From positions 1 through 35,929 of the forward strand of contig CALFXL010000017.1 of the NCBI GenBank assembly GCA_937958045.1: 35,929 nucleotides of DNA. The letters are read 5' to 3'. Shown here in pieces: positions 15,959 to 24,408 of this stretch. This stretch comes from an uncultured Opitutaceae bacterium (GTDB taxonomy: Bacteria; Verrucomicrobiota; Verrucomicrobiia; Opitutales; Opitutaceae). Both the position numbers and the translations under genes were made by a program. The notes under the pieces are model-generated. The model ran no database searches. It saw only the letters and a program-made list of their open reading frames with translations, and was not told where the DNA came from. Position 1 is the first letter of the stretch; every line of letters starts with the position of its first letter.

Positions 15959-18289
15959 TCAAAGCACGTCCTTCCATTCGCGTCCGTAGAGGATCGCTTC
16001 GGGTTCGAGTTTCACACCTTTGGCTCGCTCTACGCGCGCGCGGATCCGACGCACCAGCGCAATCACGTCCGCACTCGTGGCTCGGCCGCGATTGACGATG
16101 AAATTCGCATGCACGGGAGAGACCTCGGCATCGCCGATGCGTTCGCCTTTCAGTCCCGATTGGTCGATGAGCAGTCCCGCTGAGTTGCCTGGTGGATTTT
16201 TGAAAATGCAACCCGCGCTCGGCTCGCGCGGCTGAGTCTTGTGACGTTTGTCGCGGTAAACATCGATCTGGCGCGCGATGCTGTCCGACTCCGACAACGC
16301 CGAGGGCCGCAGCCACGCTTCGAGCGCGATGCCTTCGTGCAACTCCGCGCAGTGACGATAGTCCACATGCATCTCCGCACGCGCCAGCACACGCTCCTCG
16401 CCGTCACGCGTCATCAAACGCACGGATTCCACGACATCGAACATCCAGCCATCCATCGCGCCCGCATTCATGCGCAGCGCTCCGCCGACGTTGCCGGGAA
16501 TACCTTCCAGAAATTCAAAACCCGCCAGCCCTGCCTTCGTCGCGAGGCCGCAGAGATTCTTCAATCGCAAGCCGGCTCCCACGCGCACGCGTCCATCCGG
16601 CAGGATTTCAAATCCGTGCCAATTTGGGTGATGAAAAGCTATCACCACGGCGTCCACACCATCGTCCGGAATCAACAGATTCGATCCGCGTCCCAACACT
16701 TGTACCGGGATGCCGCGACTGCGCGCTTCTCGCAACACGCAGCGCAAACCCTCCGCGCTCGCCGGTTCCACATAAACGCGCGCCGGACCGCCGACTCGCA
16801 TCGTGGTTTTTTCCGCGAGCGACTCCTCACGCTTCACCTTGGTGCCGGGCGCGAGTTGCGCGCTCAGCGCGGCAGCCAATTCGTCCCAGCGATCCTGCTT
16901 CGGTCCGTTTAAGATTTCGACAAACGCACGTCCCGCCCGGTCGATGTCGCCCGCTCCGACGAACGCAATCAGGTCGCCCGGTTTCACGTTGCGGGCCAAA
17001 GTTTCTAGCCAGCCGGTGCTGTATCCAGGATGGAAATACAGCGACTTCACCACACCTGCACTGCGCATTTCGGCATAAAGTTCCGTCGTCGTTCCTTCCT
17101 CGATGCGTGCCTCCCCCGCCGGATACACGTCCATCAGGTGAACTTCGTCCGCAAGCGCCAGCGATTCCGCAAACGCCTTCCTGAACTGCGCCGTGCGACT
17201 GAAGCGATGCGGTTGAAAAACCGTCACGAGCCGGCCACCGGCGCTCACGCGGCGCCGAAGTGCTTGGAGCAACGCGCGGATCTCCGAAGGATGATGCGCA
17301 TAATCTTCGATCACCGCGACTCCCTCCGCGGAGTGCAGCACCGTTTGCCGGCGCCGCACTCCCGGGTAGTCAGCAAGCATGGAGGCTAAAAGTGGAGCCC
17401 CCATGAGAGTCGCTGCCGCCAACGCCGCAGTGGCGTTGAGCGCGTTAAAATCACCTTGCGCACGGACGTTCGCCGTCTGCTGCGGGAATCGTCCGCCAAG
17501 CGCCAGTGTCTGGCCGTTTTCTCCGACAGCCTGCGTCGAAGCGCGGTAATCACCGTCATGTCCGAATGTATTCACGGCGTCACTACGGACATTCCTGACG
17601 AGCTTCGCGGAAAGCGCGCAGGACGCGTTGATAAGCACGGATTGGCTCGTGCGTTCGAGCAGTGCCGCGAACGTTTCCTCCAGGTCCTCCTGCCGACGAT
17701 AGAAATCGGGATGATCCCAATCGAAATTCACGACCACGCTGATCGTCGGCGAGAAGCGAGAGATGGTGCCGTCGCTCTCGTCGATTTCAGCGACAAGCCA
17801 TTCATTTCTTCCCGCCGCCGCCGGCGGAATCGACTCGCTGGCGAATAATCCGCCGAGCACGTAACCCGCTTGGAAATTCGCAGCGCGCAGCGCGGTGACG
17901 AGCATCGCCGTCGTAGTGGTTTTGCCGTGCGAACCGCAAACGGCCACGAGCTTCTTGCTCTTGGCGACTTCGGCCAGCAATTCGCCGCGGCGCACGACGG
18001 GAATGTTCCGCGCGGCGGCCTGCGCGAGGATCGGATGCGTAGAGGAAACCGCGGAGGAAATCGCCACGAGTTCACAGCCGGCCGGCAACGTTCGCGAAGC
18101 AACGAGGCTGATCCCGGCGCGCTCGAGCTGCACGCGCATGGGTTCGACCATCGAATCGTCTTCACCGCTCACGTTCAGACCGAGTCGCGCGAGGTAAATC
18201 GCCAGCGGCCCCAATCCCATCCCGGCGATACCGACGCAGTGGATGGATCTGATTTCGCGAGAGAAAAGTGTCATCGTCGCGGCGGGCAT
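15959..18289 (-). CDS. murC-murB: Fused UDP-MurNAc--L-alanine ligase / UDP-MurNAc dehydrogenase (MurC-MurB)
   Basis: One 776-residue frame covers two consecutive pathway enzymes. MurC (about 1-462) adds L-Ala to UDP-MurNAc; it has HCVGIAGMGLGPLA (17-30), the P-loop SHGKTTTT (120-127), EIDESDGT, FDWDHPDF, DYAHHPSEI (329-337) and FQPHRFSRT. MurB (about 468-776) is the FAD-dependent reductase that makes UDP-MurNAc; it has TTMRVGGPA, VLGRGSNLLI, EGIPGNVGGALRMNAGA and PSAGCIFKNPPGNSAG. The residue matching E. coli MurB Ser229 is C694, a substitution also found in other MurB proteins. No stop or frameshift separates the halves. An in-frame ATG at 18274 is an alternative start. The gene follows murG with a 2-bp gap. 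Because MurB acts just before MurC, fusion may help channel the product. Confidence 0.95.
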   Translation of the reverse strand: MPAATMTLFSREIRSIHCVGIAGMGLGPLAIYLARLGLNVSGEDDSMVEPMRVQLERAGISLVASRTLPAGCELVAISSAVSSTHPILAQAAARNIPVVRRGELLAEVAKSKKLVAVCGSHGKTTTTAMLVTALRAANFQAGYVLGGLFASESIPPAAAGRNEWLVAEIDESDGTISRFSPTISVVVNFDWDHPDFYRRQEDLEETFAALLERTSQSVLINASCALSAKLVRNVRSDAVNTFGHDGDYRASTQAVGENGQTLALGGRFPQQTANVRAQGDFNALNATAALAAATLMGAPLLASMLADYPGVRRRQTVLHSAEGVAVIEDYAHHPSEIRALLQALRRRVSAGGRLVTVFQPHRFSRTAQFRKAFAESLALADEVHLMDVYPAGEARIEEGTTTELYAEMRSAGVVKSLYFHPGYSTGWLETLARNVKPGDLIAFVGAGDIDRAGRAFVEILNGPKQDRWDELAAALSAQLAPGTKVKREESLAEKTTMRVGGPARVYVEPASAEGLRCVLREARSRGIPVQVLGRGSNLLIPDDGVDAVVIAFHHPNWHGFEILPDGRVRVGAGLRLKNLCGLATKAGLAGFEFLEGIPGNVGGALRMNAGAMDGWMFDVVESVRLMTRDGEERVLARAEMHVDYRHCAELHEGIALEAWLRPSALSESDSIARQIDVYRDKRHKTQPREPSAGCIFKNPPGNSAGLLIDQSGLKGERIGDAEVSPVHANFIVNRGRATSADVIALVRRIRARVERAKGVKLEPEAILYGREWKDVL

Positions 18290-18291
18290 CG

Positions 18292-19410
18292 TCAGGCGTT
18301 GCGATTCCGGCGAGCCGGAAGAGAAATCGTTTCGAGATCGGCGAGCATGCGTCCGAGCGCATCGGTTTCGTCCAAGCGCCGCAGCGATCCGCGATGACGT
18401 GCCAAGGCCTCGCGATCGTTGATCAACGCGCGCACAAGCGGCGTCAGTTCCTCGATGCCGGTTTGCGGCACGACAACCCCGCCGCCCTGCTGCGCGAAAT
18501 AGCGAGCGTTGGCCTCTTGGTGATTATCGGCGGCATGTGGAAAGGGCACGAGCACGGCCGGCGTGCCACAGCGCGCGAGCTCCGCCAAGGTGCCGGCCCC
18601 TGCACGCGAGACCACAAGATCGGCGGCCGACATCAGCGTGCCCATGCGATCGCAGAAAGGCGTGAACACCACACGCGCGACACCGCCATCGCGACGACGG
18701 TACTCGATCATCTCACCAGGATTTTTGCCAAGACCGGTCACGCAGCAGAGCTGAATCCCGTCCTGCGCAAACTCCGCGGCGTGTTGACGCGCCCAATCGT
18801 TGAGCGCCGTCGCTCCCTGACTTCCGCCGAGCACGACAATCGTCGGCAACGCTGGATCGAGATCGAAAGACTTCCGCGCCGCCGCCGAATCTTCGCGTAC
18901 AATCTCGCGCCGGACAGGCATGCCGAGCGCGCGTAGTTTATTTTCGGATACACCAGGCAGCTCGACACCCGGCGGCAAATACACGCGGCGGGCGAAACGG
19001 CTGAGACGACGAATCGCGCGTCCGGGCACGTGATTGGCTTCGTGCAAAGCGACCGGAACTTTATGCAGCACGCCCGCGACGATGATGCTCGCGGTGGTGA
19101 AACCGCCGAAACCGATGATCGCATGCGGCCGTTCGCGGCGTACCAATTTAAGACCGAAAACGAGTCCTTTCACCTGCTGCCATACGAAGCGAATCACGCC
19201 GGCCGGTTTCCAGGTGAATGGCGCGCCCGGGATACGCTCGAAACGGAAGTGCGGATATTTTTCCACCAACTTCGCATCCACTTTCTTGTGGCTGATCAGC
19301 AGCACAACGCGATGGCCGTCATCCACGAGTCCTTCGGCGAGCGCGATACCCGGCGAAAGATGTCCGCCGGTGCCGCCGCAGGCGATGAGGAATGTTTTAG
19401 ATCCGATCAT
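18292..19410 (-). CDS. murG: Undecaprenyl-PP-MurNAc-pentapeptide GlcNAc transferase
   Basis: MurG is the peripheral membrane glycosyltransferase that turns lipid I into lipid II using UDP-GlcNAc. The ATG at 19408-19410 gives 372 residues starting MIGSKTFLIACGGTGGHLSPGIALAEGL, where GGTGGH is the family's N-terminal signature. The open frame continues upstream to 19497, but that part translates the repeat in the gap and was excluded. Other motifs are HEANHVPGRAIRRLSRFA, VLGGSQGATALNDWA, and the donor-binding region SRAGAGTLAELARCGTPAVLVPFPHAADNHQEANA. A purine-rich GGGAAGG lies about 9 bases before the start and may be a ribosome binding site. It lies between ftsW (153 bp away across a repeat) and murC-murB (2 bp). 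Confidence 0.96.
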   Translation of the reverse strand: MIGSKTFLIACGGTGGHLSPGIALAEGLVDDGHRVVLLISHKKVDAKLVEKYPHFRFERIPGAPFTWKPAGVIRFVWQQVKGLVFGLKLVRRERPHAIIGFGGFTTASIIVAGVLHKVPVALHEANHVPGRAIRRLSRFARRVYLPPGVELPGVSENKLRALGMPVRREIVREDSAAARKSFDLDPALPTIVVLGGSQGATALNDWARQHAAEFAQDGIQLCCVTGLGKNPGEMIEYRRRDGGVARVVFTPFCDRMGTLMSAADLVVSRAGAGTLAELARCGTPAVLVPFPHAADNHQEANARYFAQQGGGVVVPQTGIEELTPLVRALINDREALARHRGSLRRLDETDALGRMLADLETISLPARRNRNA

Positions 19411-19433
19411 GGCCCACCCTTCCCAAGAGAAAC

Positions 19434-19558
19434 ATTCCAAAGGCCAAAATCCAAACGCCAAAGAAATTCCAAAGGCCAAAGGCTCCCGCAGAAACATATC
19501 TCAGGCCTTTGAGCTGTCGGCTTTTTTTGGCGTTTGAACCTTTGGCCTTTGGAATTTC
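19434..19558. repeat. Inverted/direct repeat cluster between ftsW and murG
   Basis: The 153-bp gap carries GAAATTCCAAAGGCCAAAGG (19463-19482) and its exact 20-bp reverse complement (19539-19558), with a 56-bp loop. A third partial copy, ATTCCAAAGGCCAAA, lies at 19434-19448 in direct orientation. CAAACGCCAAA (19452-19462) is also mirrored at 19526-19536. The text is unlike nearby coding DNA, has no gene and is probably a dispersed intergenic element. As RNA it would form a long hairpin ahead of murG. Confidence 0.85.
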
Positions 19559-19563
19559 TCCGA

Positions 19564-20745
19564 TCATATGCCCGTCACCTCCTGCATGGTGCGGGTCTTG
19601 CGCGAGAGTTTGGAGCGCGGCCAACTCCGCTGACTGTTTACGATGATGCCGATGGCGGCACCCATCAGCAGCAGATTGGACAAGCCCGCGCTGATAAACG
19701 GCAGCGACATGCCCTTGGTCGGGAAAATACCGGTGACGACGCCGAGATTGATGATCGCTTGCAGGCTGATCAGGAGCACGCAGCCAGCGACGAGGAGGAA
19801 CTGAAAGAGATTGGGCGCGCGTCGCAGATGCAGGACGCCCGCGATGAAAATCACAATAAACACACCCACCACACCGAGCGTGAAAATCATGCCGAGTTCC
19901 TCGCCCACCACCGCAAAGATAAAGTCGGTGTGCGCCTCCGGCAGAAAGTTGATTTGTTGTCTGCCCTGCCCCAAGCCCGCGCCATCGACACCGCCCGCCG
20001 CAAATGCCGCGAGCGACTGATAAAGCTGATACGTGCCTGCTTGTTTGTTGGCCTCGACGTCGAGAAACGCGAGGAAACGGCGGGCGCGATTCTCGTTGTT
20101 CATAACGAGCACGGCGAAGGCGACGACGGCGACGCCTACCGTCGGCAGGATGTAGCGCCAGCGAGCGCCTGCGAGGAACAGCAGCACGAGACCGACGCAC
20201 AACGCGAGCGCCGCGGTGCCGAAGTCGGGCTCCAGAAGGATGAGTCCGGCGAACCCGCCGATCATCACCAGCGGAAGGACGAAGCCGCGTTTGAGTTCGG
20301 AGATTTTCGTCTGATTGAGCGCGAGGTAGTGCGCGAGACAGAAAACCATCGCTAGCTTGCCGAGCTCGGAAACTTGGAAGCGCACCGGCCCTAAACCCAA
20401 CCACCGCCGGCTGCCATTCACCGAAATGCCGATGTGTGGAATCAGCACCGCGATCAATGCCAGCGCCGCACCGATGCCGATGAACCACACATAACGCCGC
20501 ATGTACTCGAGGTCCACGCGGCTGACCACCCACGCCACGATCACGGCGAGCACCACGCCGATGATCTGTTTGTTCAAATAATAATATGGCCCCTGCTTAA
20601 ACGAAGCACTCGCGCTAAACAGAATAGTGAGCCCCAAAAACGTGAGTGCGATCGCACAGATCACGATGACCGCTGCGGGATTGAGCGCGAAATGTCCTCG
20701 CGCGGATCCGGATGCTTTGGGTGCGGCCAGGGCGGCTGTCCTCAT
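19564..20745 (-). CDS. ftsW: Septal peptidoglycan polymerase FtsW (SEDS family)
   Basis: FtsW is the SEDS-family glycosyltransferase that polymerises lipid II at the septum together with FtsI. The 393-residue protein has about ten predicted membrane helices after a short cytoplasmic start (MRTAALAAPKASGSARGHF). Characteristic SEDS sequences are NGSRRWLGLGPVRFQVSELGKLA, LLEPDFGTAAL, the extracellular loop YQSLAAFAAGGVDGAGLGQGRQQ, and LPEAHTDFIFAVVGEELG, whose aspartate is the catalytic residue in this family. FPTKGMSLPFISAGLSNLL lies near the end. The ATG at 20745 is preceded by GTATCCAAAAA. The gene is 28 bp downstream of the LysM lipoprotein gene. Position in the dcw cluster favours FtsW over RodA. 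Confidence 0.94.
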   Translation of the reverse strand: MRTAALAAPKASGSARGHFALNPAAVIVICAIALTFLGLTILFSASASFKQGPYYYLNKQIIGVVLAVIVAWVVSRVDLEYMRRYVWFIGIGAALALIAVLIPHIGISVNGSRRWLGLGPVRFQVSELGKLAMVFCLAHYLALNQTKISELKRGFVLPLVMIGGFAGLILLEPDFGTAALALCVGLVLLFLAGARWRYILPTVGVAVVAFAVLVMNNENRARRFLAFLDVEANKQAGTYQLYQSLAAFAAGGVDGAGLGQGRQQINFLPEAHTDFIFAVVGEELGMIFTLGVVGVFIVIFIAGVLHLRRAPNLFQFLLVAGCVLLISLQAIINLGVVTGIFPTKGMSLPFISAGLSNLLLMGAAIGIIVNSQRSWPRSKLSRKTRTMQEVTGI

Positions 20746-20773
20746 TTTTTGGATACAGCAGGAGAAACGGGCC

Positions 20774-21934
20774 TCAGTTACCCGGAGTAATCGGCGAAAG
20801 ACCTTCCACCGGCACCACCGGAGGTTGATCCGACGGAGCAGAGATCGGGCTCTGGCCCGCCGGGCTAACGGGAGAAATCGGCGAAACAGGCGAAATCGGC
20901 GTTTGAACCGGCGCAGGCGTCTGCACGGGCGCGACTGGTTGCGGTTCCGGCTCGCGCGTGACGGGCGCGGGAGTTCCCGCGGGACGGCTCACGGGGCGAT
21001 TGGCAGCGCCGGGGATGATCAACTTCTGGCCCGCGCGAAGGAGATTGGGATTGGCGATGTTGTTGGCCGTACCGATCGAGCGCGCCGTCACCCCGAAACG
21101 ATTGGCGATCGACTCGAGCGAGTCGTTGGGCTGCACCGTGTATTCGAGATCGGAAGCGCCTGGCTTCGCCGCCGGGCGCGACATATTGCTGGAGCTTGCG
21201 AACGGCGTGCCGGATTCAGGATTGGAAGGCAGCGTGAGTTTTTGTCCGACCGAAATATTGTCGCCCTTGAGTTTGTTGAGCGCGCGGATGGCGGCGACGG
21301 TGGTGCCGTGCCTGCGCGCGATCGCGCCGAGCGTGTCACCCGATTTCACTTCATAAATCATGACATCGCCTTCGATGCCGGCGTCCTCCGCGGACTTGCT
21401 GGCGGCCGGCGTCTTGGCGGGGATGATGAGCTTCTTGCCGATGGCCAAAACGGAGCCCATCTGGATGTTATTCGCCGCCGCGAGTTCCCTGTCCGTGATG
21501 CCGTGTTTGCGCGCGATGGACCAGAGGCTGTCGCCGGATTTCACGGTGTACGTGGCAATCGGCTGGACGTCGGCCGCGGGCGCGGACTGCAGCGCAGACG
21601 CGACGGGCGTGTTGGGACGCGTGGGATTAAAACGACCGCCGCTGGGCGCGGGCTGCGAGGTCGAAGCGACGCCGAAATCGAGCGTGCCCGAGCTCACGCC
21701 AGGGTTGAGATCGGCGTTAGTCATTGCGCCCGAATCAACTGCCTCCGGCGGCGTGGTCGTCGAGTAACCGGTCAGGCCGGGATAATAACGTTTATTCTCC
21801 TCCGTGCCCACCGCTGTCTGCGACGGCGACGGCGCGCGGTGCGTGGTGGAACGACAGCCGGGGATGGCGAAAACAAACATGAACGCGGCAGCGTGCACGG
21901 CGACAACGATGCCGAAAATTTTGACGATTTTCAT
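20774..21934 (-). CDS. LysM-repeat lipoprotein within the dcw cluster
   Basis: The 386-residue protein starts with a lipoprotein signal (MKIVKIFGIVVAVHAAAFMFVFAIPGC, lipobox cysteine C27). Three LysM peptidoglycan-binding modules follow, at about residues 129-172 (YTVKSGDSLWSIARKHG), 193-236 (YEVKSGDTLGAIARRHG) and 264-308 (YTVQPNDSLESIANRFG). The C-terminal 75 residues are proline-rich with short repeats such as PISPVSPISPVSP, encoded by tandem-like DNA at about 20850-20920. There is no catalytic peptidase or amidase domain. It should be anchored to a membrane facing peptidoglycan. It sits between murD (31 bp) and ftsW (28 bp), where no gene is usual, so a division or septal-wall role is likely but inferred. 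Confidence 0.9.
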   Translation of the reverse strand: MKIVKIFGIVVAVHAAAFMFVFAIPGCRSTTHRAPSPSQTAVGTEENKRYYPGLTGYSTTTPPEAVDSGAMTNADLNPGVSSGTLDFGVASTSQPAPSGGRFNPTRPNTPVASALQSAPAADVQPIATYTVKSGDSLWSIARKHGITDRELAAANNIQMGSVLAIGKKLIIPAKTPAASKSAEDAGIEGDVMIYEVKSGDTLGAIARRHGTTVAAIRALNKLKGDNISVGQKLTLPSNPESGTPFASSSNMSRPAAKPGASDLEYTVQPNDSLESIANRFGVTARSIGTANNIANPNLLRAGQKLIIPGAANRPVSRPAGTPAPVTREPEPQPVAPVQTPAPVQTPISPVSPISPVSPAGQSPISAPSDQPPVVPVEGLSPITPGN

Positions 21935-21965
21935 AAGCGGCGGTGGGTTTAAATACAGATGGATT

Positions 21966-23261
21966 TCAGCGCGAAAAAACGGTTGCCCCCAAGTTATTCA
22001 CACACTGTTCGAACTGGTCTCCGCGGTCTTCGTAATTGCGGAACATATCGAAGCTGGCAAAGCCCGGACTGAGCAGCACGTGATCGCCACTAATGGCCGT
22101 CTCGGAGGCGAGCTGGACGGCGTAGGCGAGCGTGGCGCAAAGCGTGTGCGACACTTGATGAGAGACGCAAGCATCGGCGAGCGCTGTTTGCGTCTCTCCG
22201 ATCAAATAAAGGTGTTTCACACGCGGTGCAATGCGCCCGACAAACGCGACGATATCTCCGCCCTTCGGCTTGCCTCCCACGATGAGCAAGACCGGCGAGA
22301 CAAACTTTGCCAGCGCGCCCTCGACCGCATGGAAGTTGGTGGCCTTGGAATCGTTCCAGAACGTGACGCCGTTTTTCTCCGCCACGCGCGCCAGCCGATG
22401 CCGGCCGAGTTTGAAGCTCTGCGCCGCCGCATACAACGCCGTCTCCGGCAGTCCCGCGCGATCCCACCACGCCGCCGCCAACAGGAAATTTTCTCGCTGC
22501 GGATACGTCTCGAAAACCGTGCCGCGCAACAACACATCCGCCGGTTGATCGATCGTCGCGACGCAGGCTTCCGGCGGCAGCACGCGGCCAAACTCCGTCG
22601 CGTAACGTTGCACCGACGAGCCGGCAAACATCACGCCGCCAACCGTGCGATCGAAGAGCCGCCACTTCGCCTCGAAGTAGTCGCGCATGTCCGCGTGACG
22701 TTCGAGATGGTCTTCGGCGAAATTGGTCCACAACGCCGAGTCCGCACGGAAGTGCACAAAGGCCTCCGCCTGAAACGAACTCACTTCGCACACCGCGATA
22801 TCGTCGAAGATCCCGCCTCGCGCCTCCGTCACGAGCGCTGAAAACGGAAAACCCACATTGCCCGTCGCGCGCGCATCGCGCTTCACGCTGCGCAACGCGT
22901 GCGTGAGAAATTCGGTGAGCGTGGTTTTTCCGTTCGTGCCGGTGACGGCGATGATCGTGCCTCGCCAGAACAGCGCCGCAAAATCCAGTTCGCCCAAACA
23001 CGTGCAGCCATTGCGCACCGCCGTCATGAGCCACGGATGATCGGCACGGAAACCCGGACTGTAGATCACGAGTCCATGACGCTGCGCATCGTCTGCCGAG
23101 AAGGCCGCGCGAGCATCCGTTTGTTTCTCATCGTACAACTCGGCGCGCGCGCCCAACTGCTCGATCAAGCCGATCACCGCGCGTCCGCTCACGCCGCCGC
23201 CAAACACCGCGACCGGGCGATCGAGGAGCGGTTGGATGAAGTTGGGTATCCGAAAAGTCAT
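21966..23261 (-). CDS. murD: UDP-MurNAc-L-alanine--D-glutamate ligase
   Basis: MurD adds D-glutamate to UDP-MurNAc-L-Ala with ATP in the cytoplasm. The 431-residue protein has the three Mur-ligase domains. The N-terminal UDP-binding domain (to about 95) contains VAVFGGGVSGRAV. The ATPase domain has VTGTNGKTTLTEFL, EVSSFQAE and WTNFAEDHLERHADMRDYFEAKWRLF. The C-terminal domain has FWNDSKATNFHAVEGAL, LIVGGKPKGGD and LLSPGFASFDMFRNYEDRGDQF. All are diagnostic for MurD. It starts 19 bp after mraY and is followed 31 bp later by the LysM lipoprotein gene, so it is an internal gene of the dcw operon. Confidence 0.96.
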   Translation of the reverse strand: MTFRIPNFIQPLLDRPVAVFGGGVSGRAVIGLIEQLGARAELYDEKQTDARAAFSADDAQRHGLVIYSPGFRADHPWLMTAVRNGCTCLGELDFAALFWRGTIIAVTGTNGKTTLTEFLTHALRSVKRDARATGNVGFPFSALVTEARGGIFDDIAVCEVSSFQAEAFVHFRADSALWTNFAEDHLERHADMRDYFEAKWRLFDRTVGGVMFAGSSVQRYATEFGRVLPPEACVATIDQPADVLLRGTVFETYPQRENFLLAAAWWDRAGLPETALYAAAQSFKLGRHRLARVAEKNGVTFWNDSKATNFHAVEGALAKFVSPVLLIVGGKPKGGDIVAFVGRIAPRVKHLYLIGETQTALADACVSHQVSHTLCATLAYAVQLASETAISGDHVLLSPGFASFDMFRNYEDRGDQFEQCVNNLGATVFSR

Positions 23262-23280
23262 TACAGAAGATCTGTTCGGT

Positions 23281-24402
23281 TTAGCGCAGTTTCAACGTGC
23301 CGAGTCCCGCCAGAGCACAGATGAGCGAGATCACCCAGAAGCGCGCCACGACTTTGGTTTCGGGCCAGCCGAGTTTTTGAAAATGATGGTGAATCGGCGC
23401 CATCCGGAAGAAGCGTTTCCCTTCGCCGAAACGACGCCGCGTGTATTTGAAATAACTGACCTGAATAATCACGGAGACCGCCTCCGCGACAAACACACCG
23501 CCGACGATCACGAGCGTGAAAGGCTGCTGCACCATAAACGCGATCACGCCGATCAAACCGCCGATCGCGAGCGAGCCGGTGTCGCCCATAAACACTTCGG
23601 CCGGATGCGAGTTGTACCACAAAAACGAAAGTCCCGCGCCGACGAGCGCGCCGCACACGATCGTGAGCTCCCCCACTCCCGGCACATGCCCGATAAGCAG
23701 ATAATCGGAGATCATGAAATTGCCCGCCGCATACGCCATGATGCCGTACACCAGCGCGACCGTGATCGTGCACCCCACCGCCAGGCCGTCGAGACCGTCG
23801 GTGAGATTGATCGCGTTGCTGAAACCGACGATCCAGAAAAAGATCATCACAAACAACGCCAGCACGCCGATGCCTCCGGCGAAAACCCACACAGGATCTT
23901 TCACAAACGGCACCCAAAGCTCGCGGATGTTTTGCGAACTCAACGGATGCCAGAGCAACGCGGCGAGCGCGACCACCGTCGTCACGGTTTGCCAAAACAT
24001 CTTCTCGCGCGACGAGATGCCGTCGCGGTTTTTCCGCACGACTTTCAGGTAGTCGTCGCGAAAACCGACCGCCGTCAGCGCCGCATAAACGAACATCGCG
24101 ACCATGATCCAGATGTTAGGTCGCGCCCACAGCAGTGTGCTCAAAAACACCGACGCGAAGATCAGCAGTCCGCCCATCGTCGGCGTATTCTTTTTATCGA
24201 AACGCTGCGCAAGATCGCCCGTGCGATCGTCGTCATAGTGCTGACCGAACTTCAGAACCTTCAACCGATGAATCAGCCACGGCCCCACCACAAAGCCGAT
24301 CACACACGCCGTGCCCGCGGCACAAAGCGTGCGCAGCGTCAGGTAACGCAGCACACGCAGCGGTCCAAAGTATTGTTCGTAATCGGCGAGATAGCTGAGC
24401 AT
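23281..24402 (-). CDS. mraY: Phospho-MurNAc-pentapeptide transferase
   Basis: MraY transfers phospho-MurNAc-pentapeptide to undecaprenyl phosphate at the inner membrane to give lipid I. The 373-residue polytopic protein has about ten hydrophobic helices. Signature motifs are KKNTPTMGGLLI, FRDDYLKVVRKN with the catalytic-region aspartates, GFSNAINLTDGLDGLAVG, AEVFMGDTGSLAIGG, and the histidine-rich MAPIHHHFQKLGWPETKVVARFW near the C-terminus. The start ATG at 24402 gives MLSYLADYEQYFGPLRVLRYLTLR, the expected N-terminus. It lies 6 bp after murF and 19 bp before murD. Length and motifs are full, with no sign of truncation. Confidence 0.97.
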   Translation of the reverse strand: MLSYLADYEQYFGPLRVLRYLTLRTLCAAGTACVIGFVVGPWLIHRLKVLKFGQHYDDDRTGDLAQRFDKKNTPTMGGLLIFASVFLSTLLWARPNIWIMVAMFVYAALTAVGFRDDYLKVVRKNRDGISSREKMFWQTVTTVVALAALLWHPLSSQNIRELWVPFVKDPVWVFAGGIGVLALFVMIFFWIVGFSNAINLTDGLDGLAVGCTITVALVYGIMAYAAGNFMISDYLLIGHVPGVGELTIVCGALVGAGLSFLWYNSHPAEVFMGDTGSLAIGGLIGVIAFMVQQPFTLVIVGGVFVAEAVSVIIQVSYFKYTRRRFGEGKRFFRMAPIHHHFQKLGWPETKVVARFWVISLICALAGLGTLKLR

Positions 24403-24408
24403 CGGAAA

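Noticed and set aside
19411..19497. Upstream extension of murG to 19497
   Set aside because: The added residues translate the intergenic repeat, and the GGTGGH signature is at the expected distance from the ATG at 19410.
21994..22002. A second TTATTCACA DnaA-box-like 9-mer
   Set aside because: It lies inside the murD coding sequence near its end, so it is best explained as chance codon choice.
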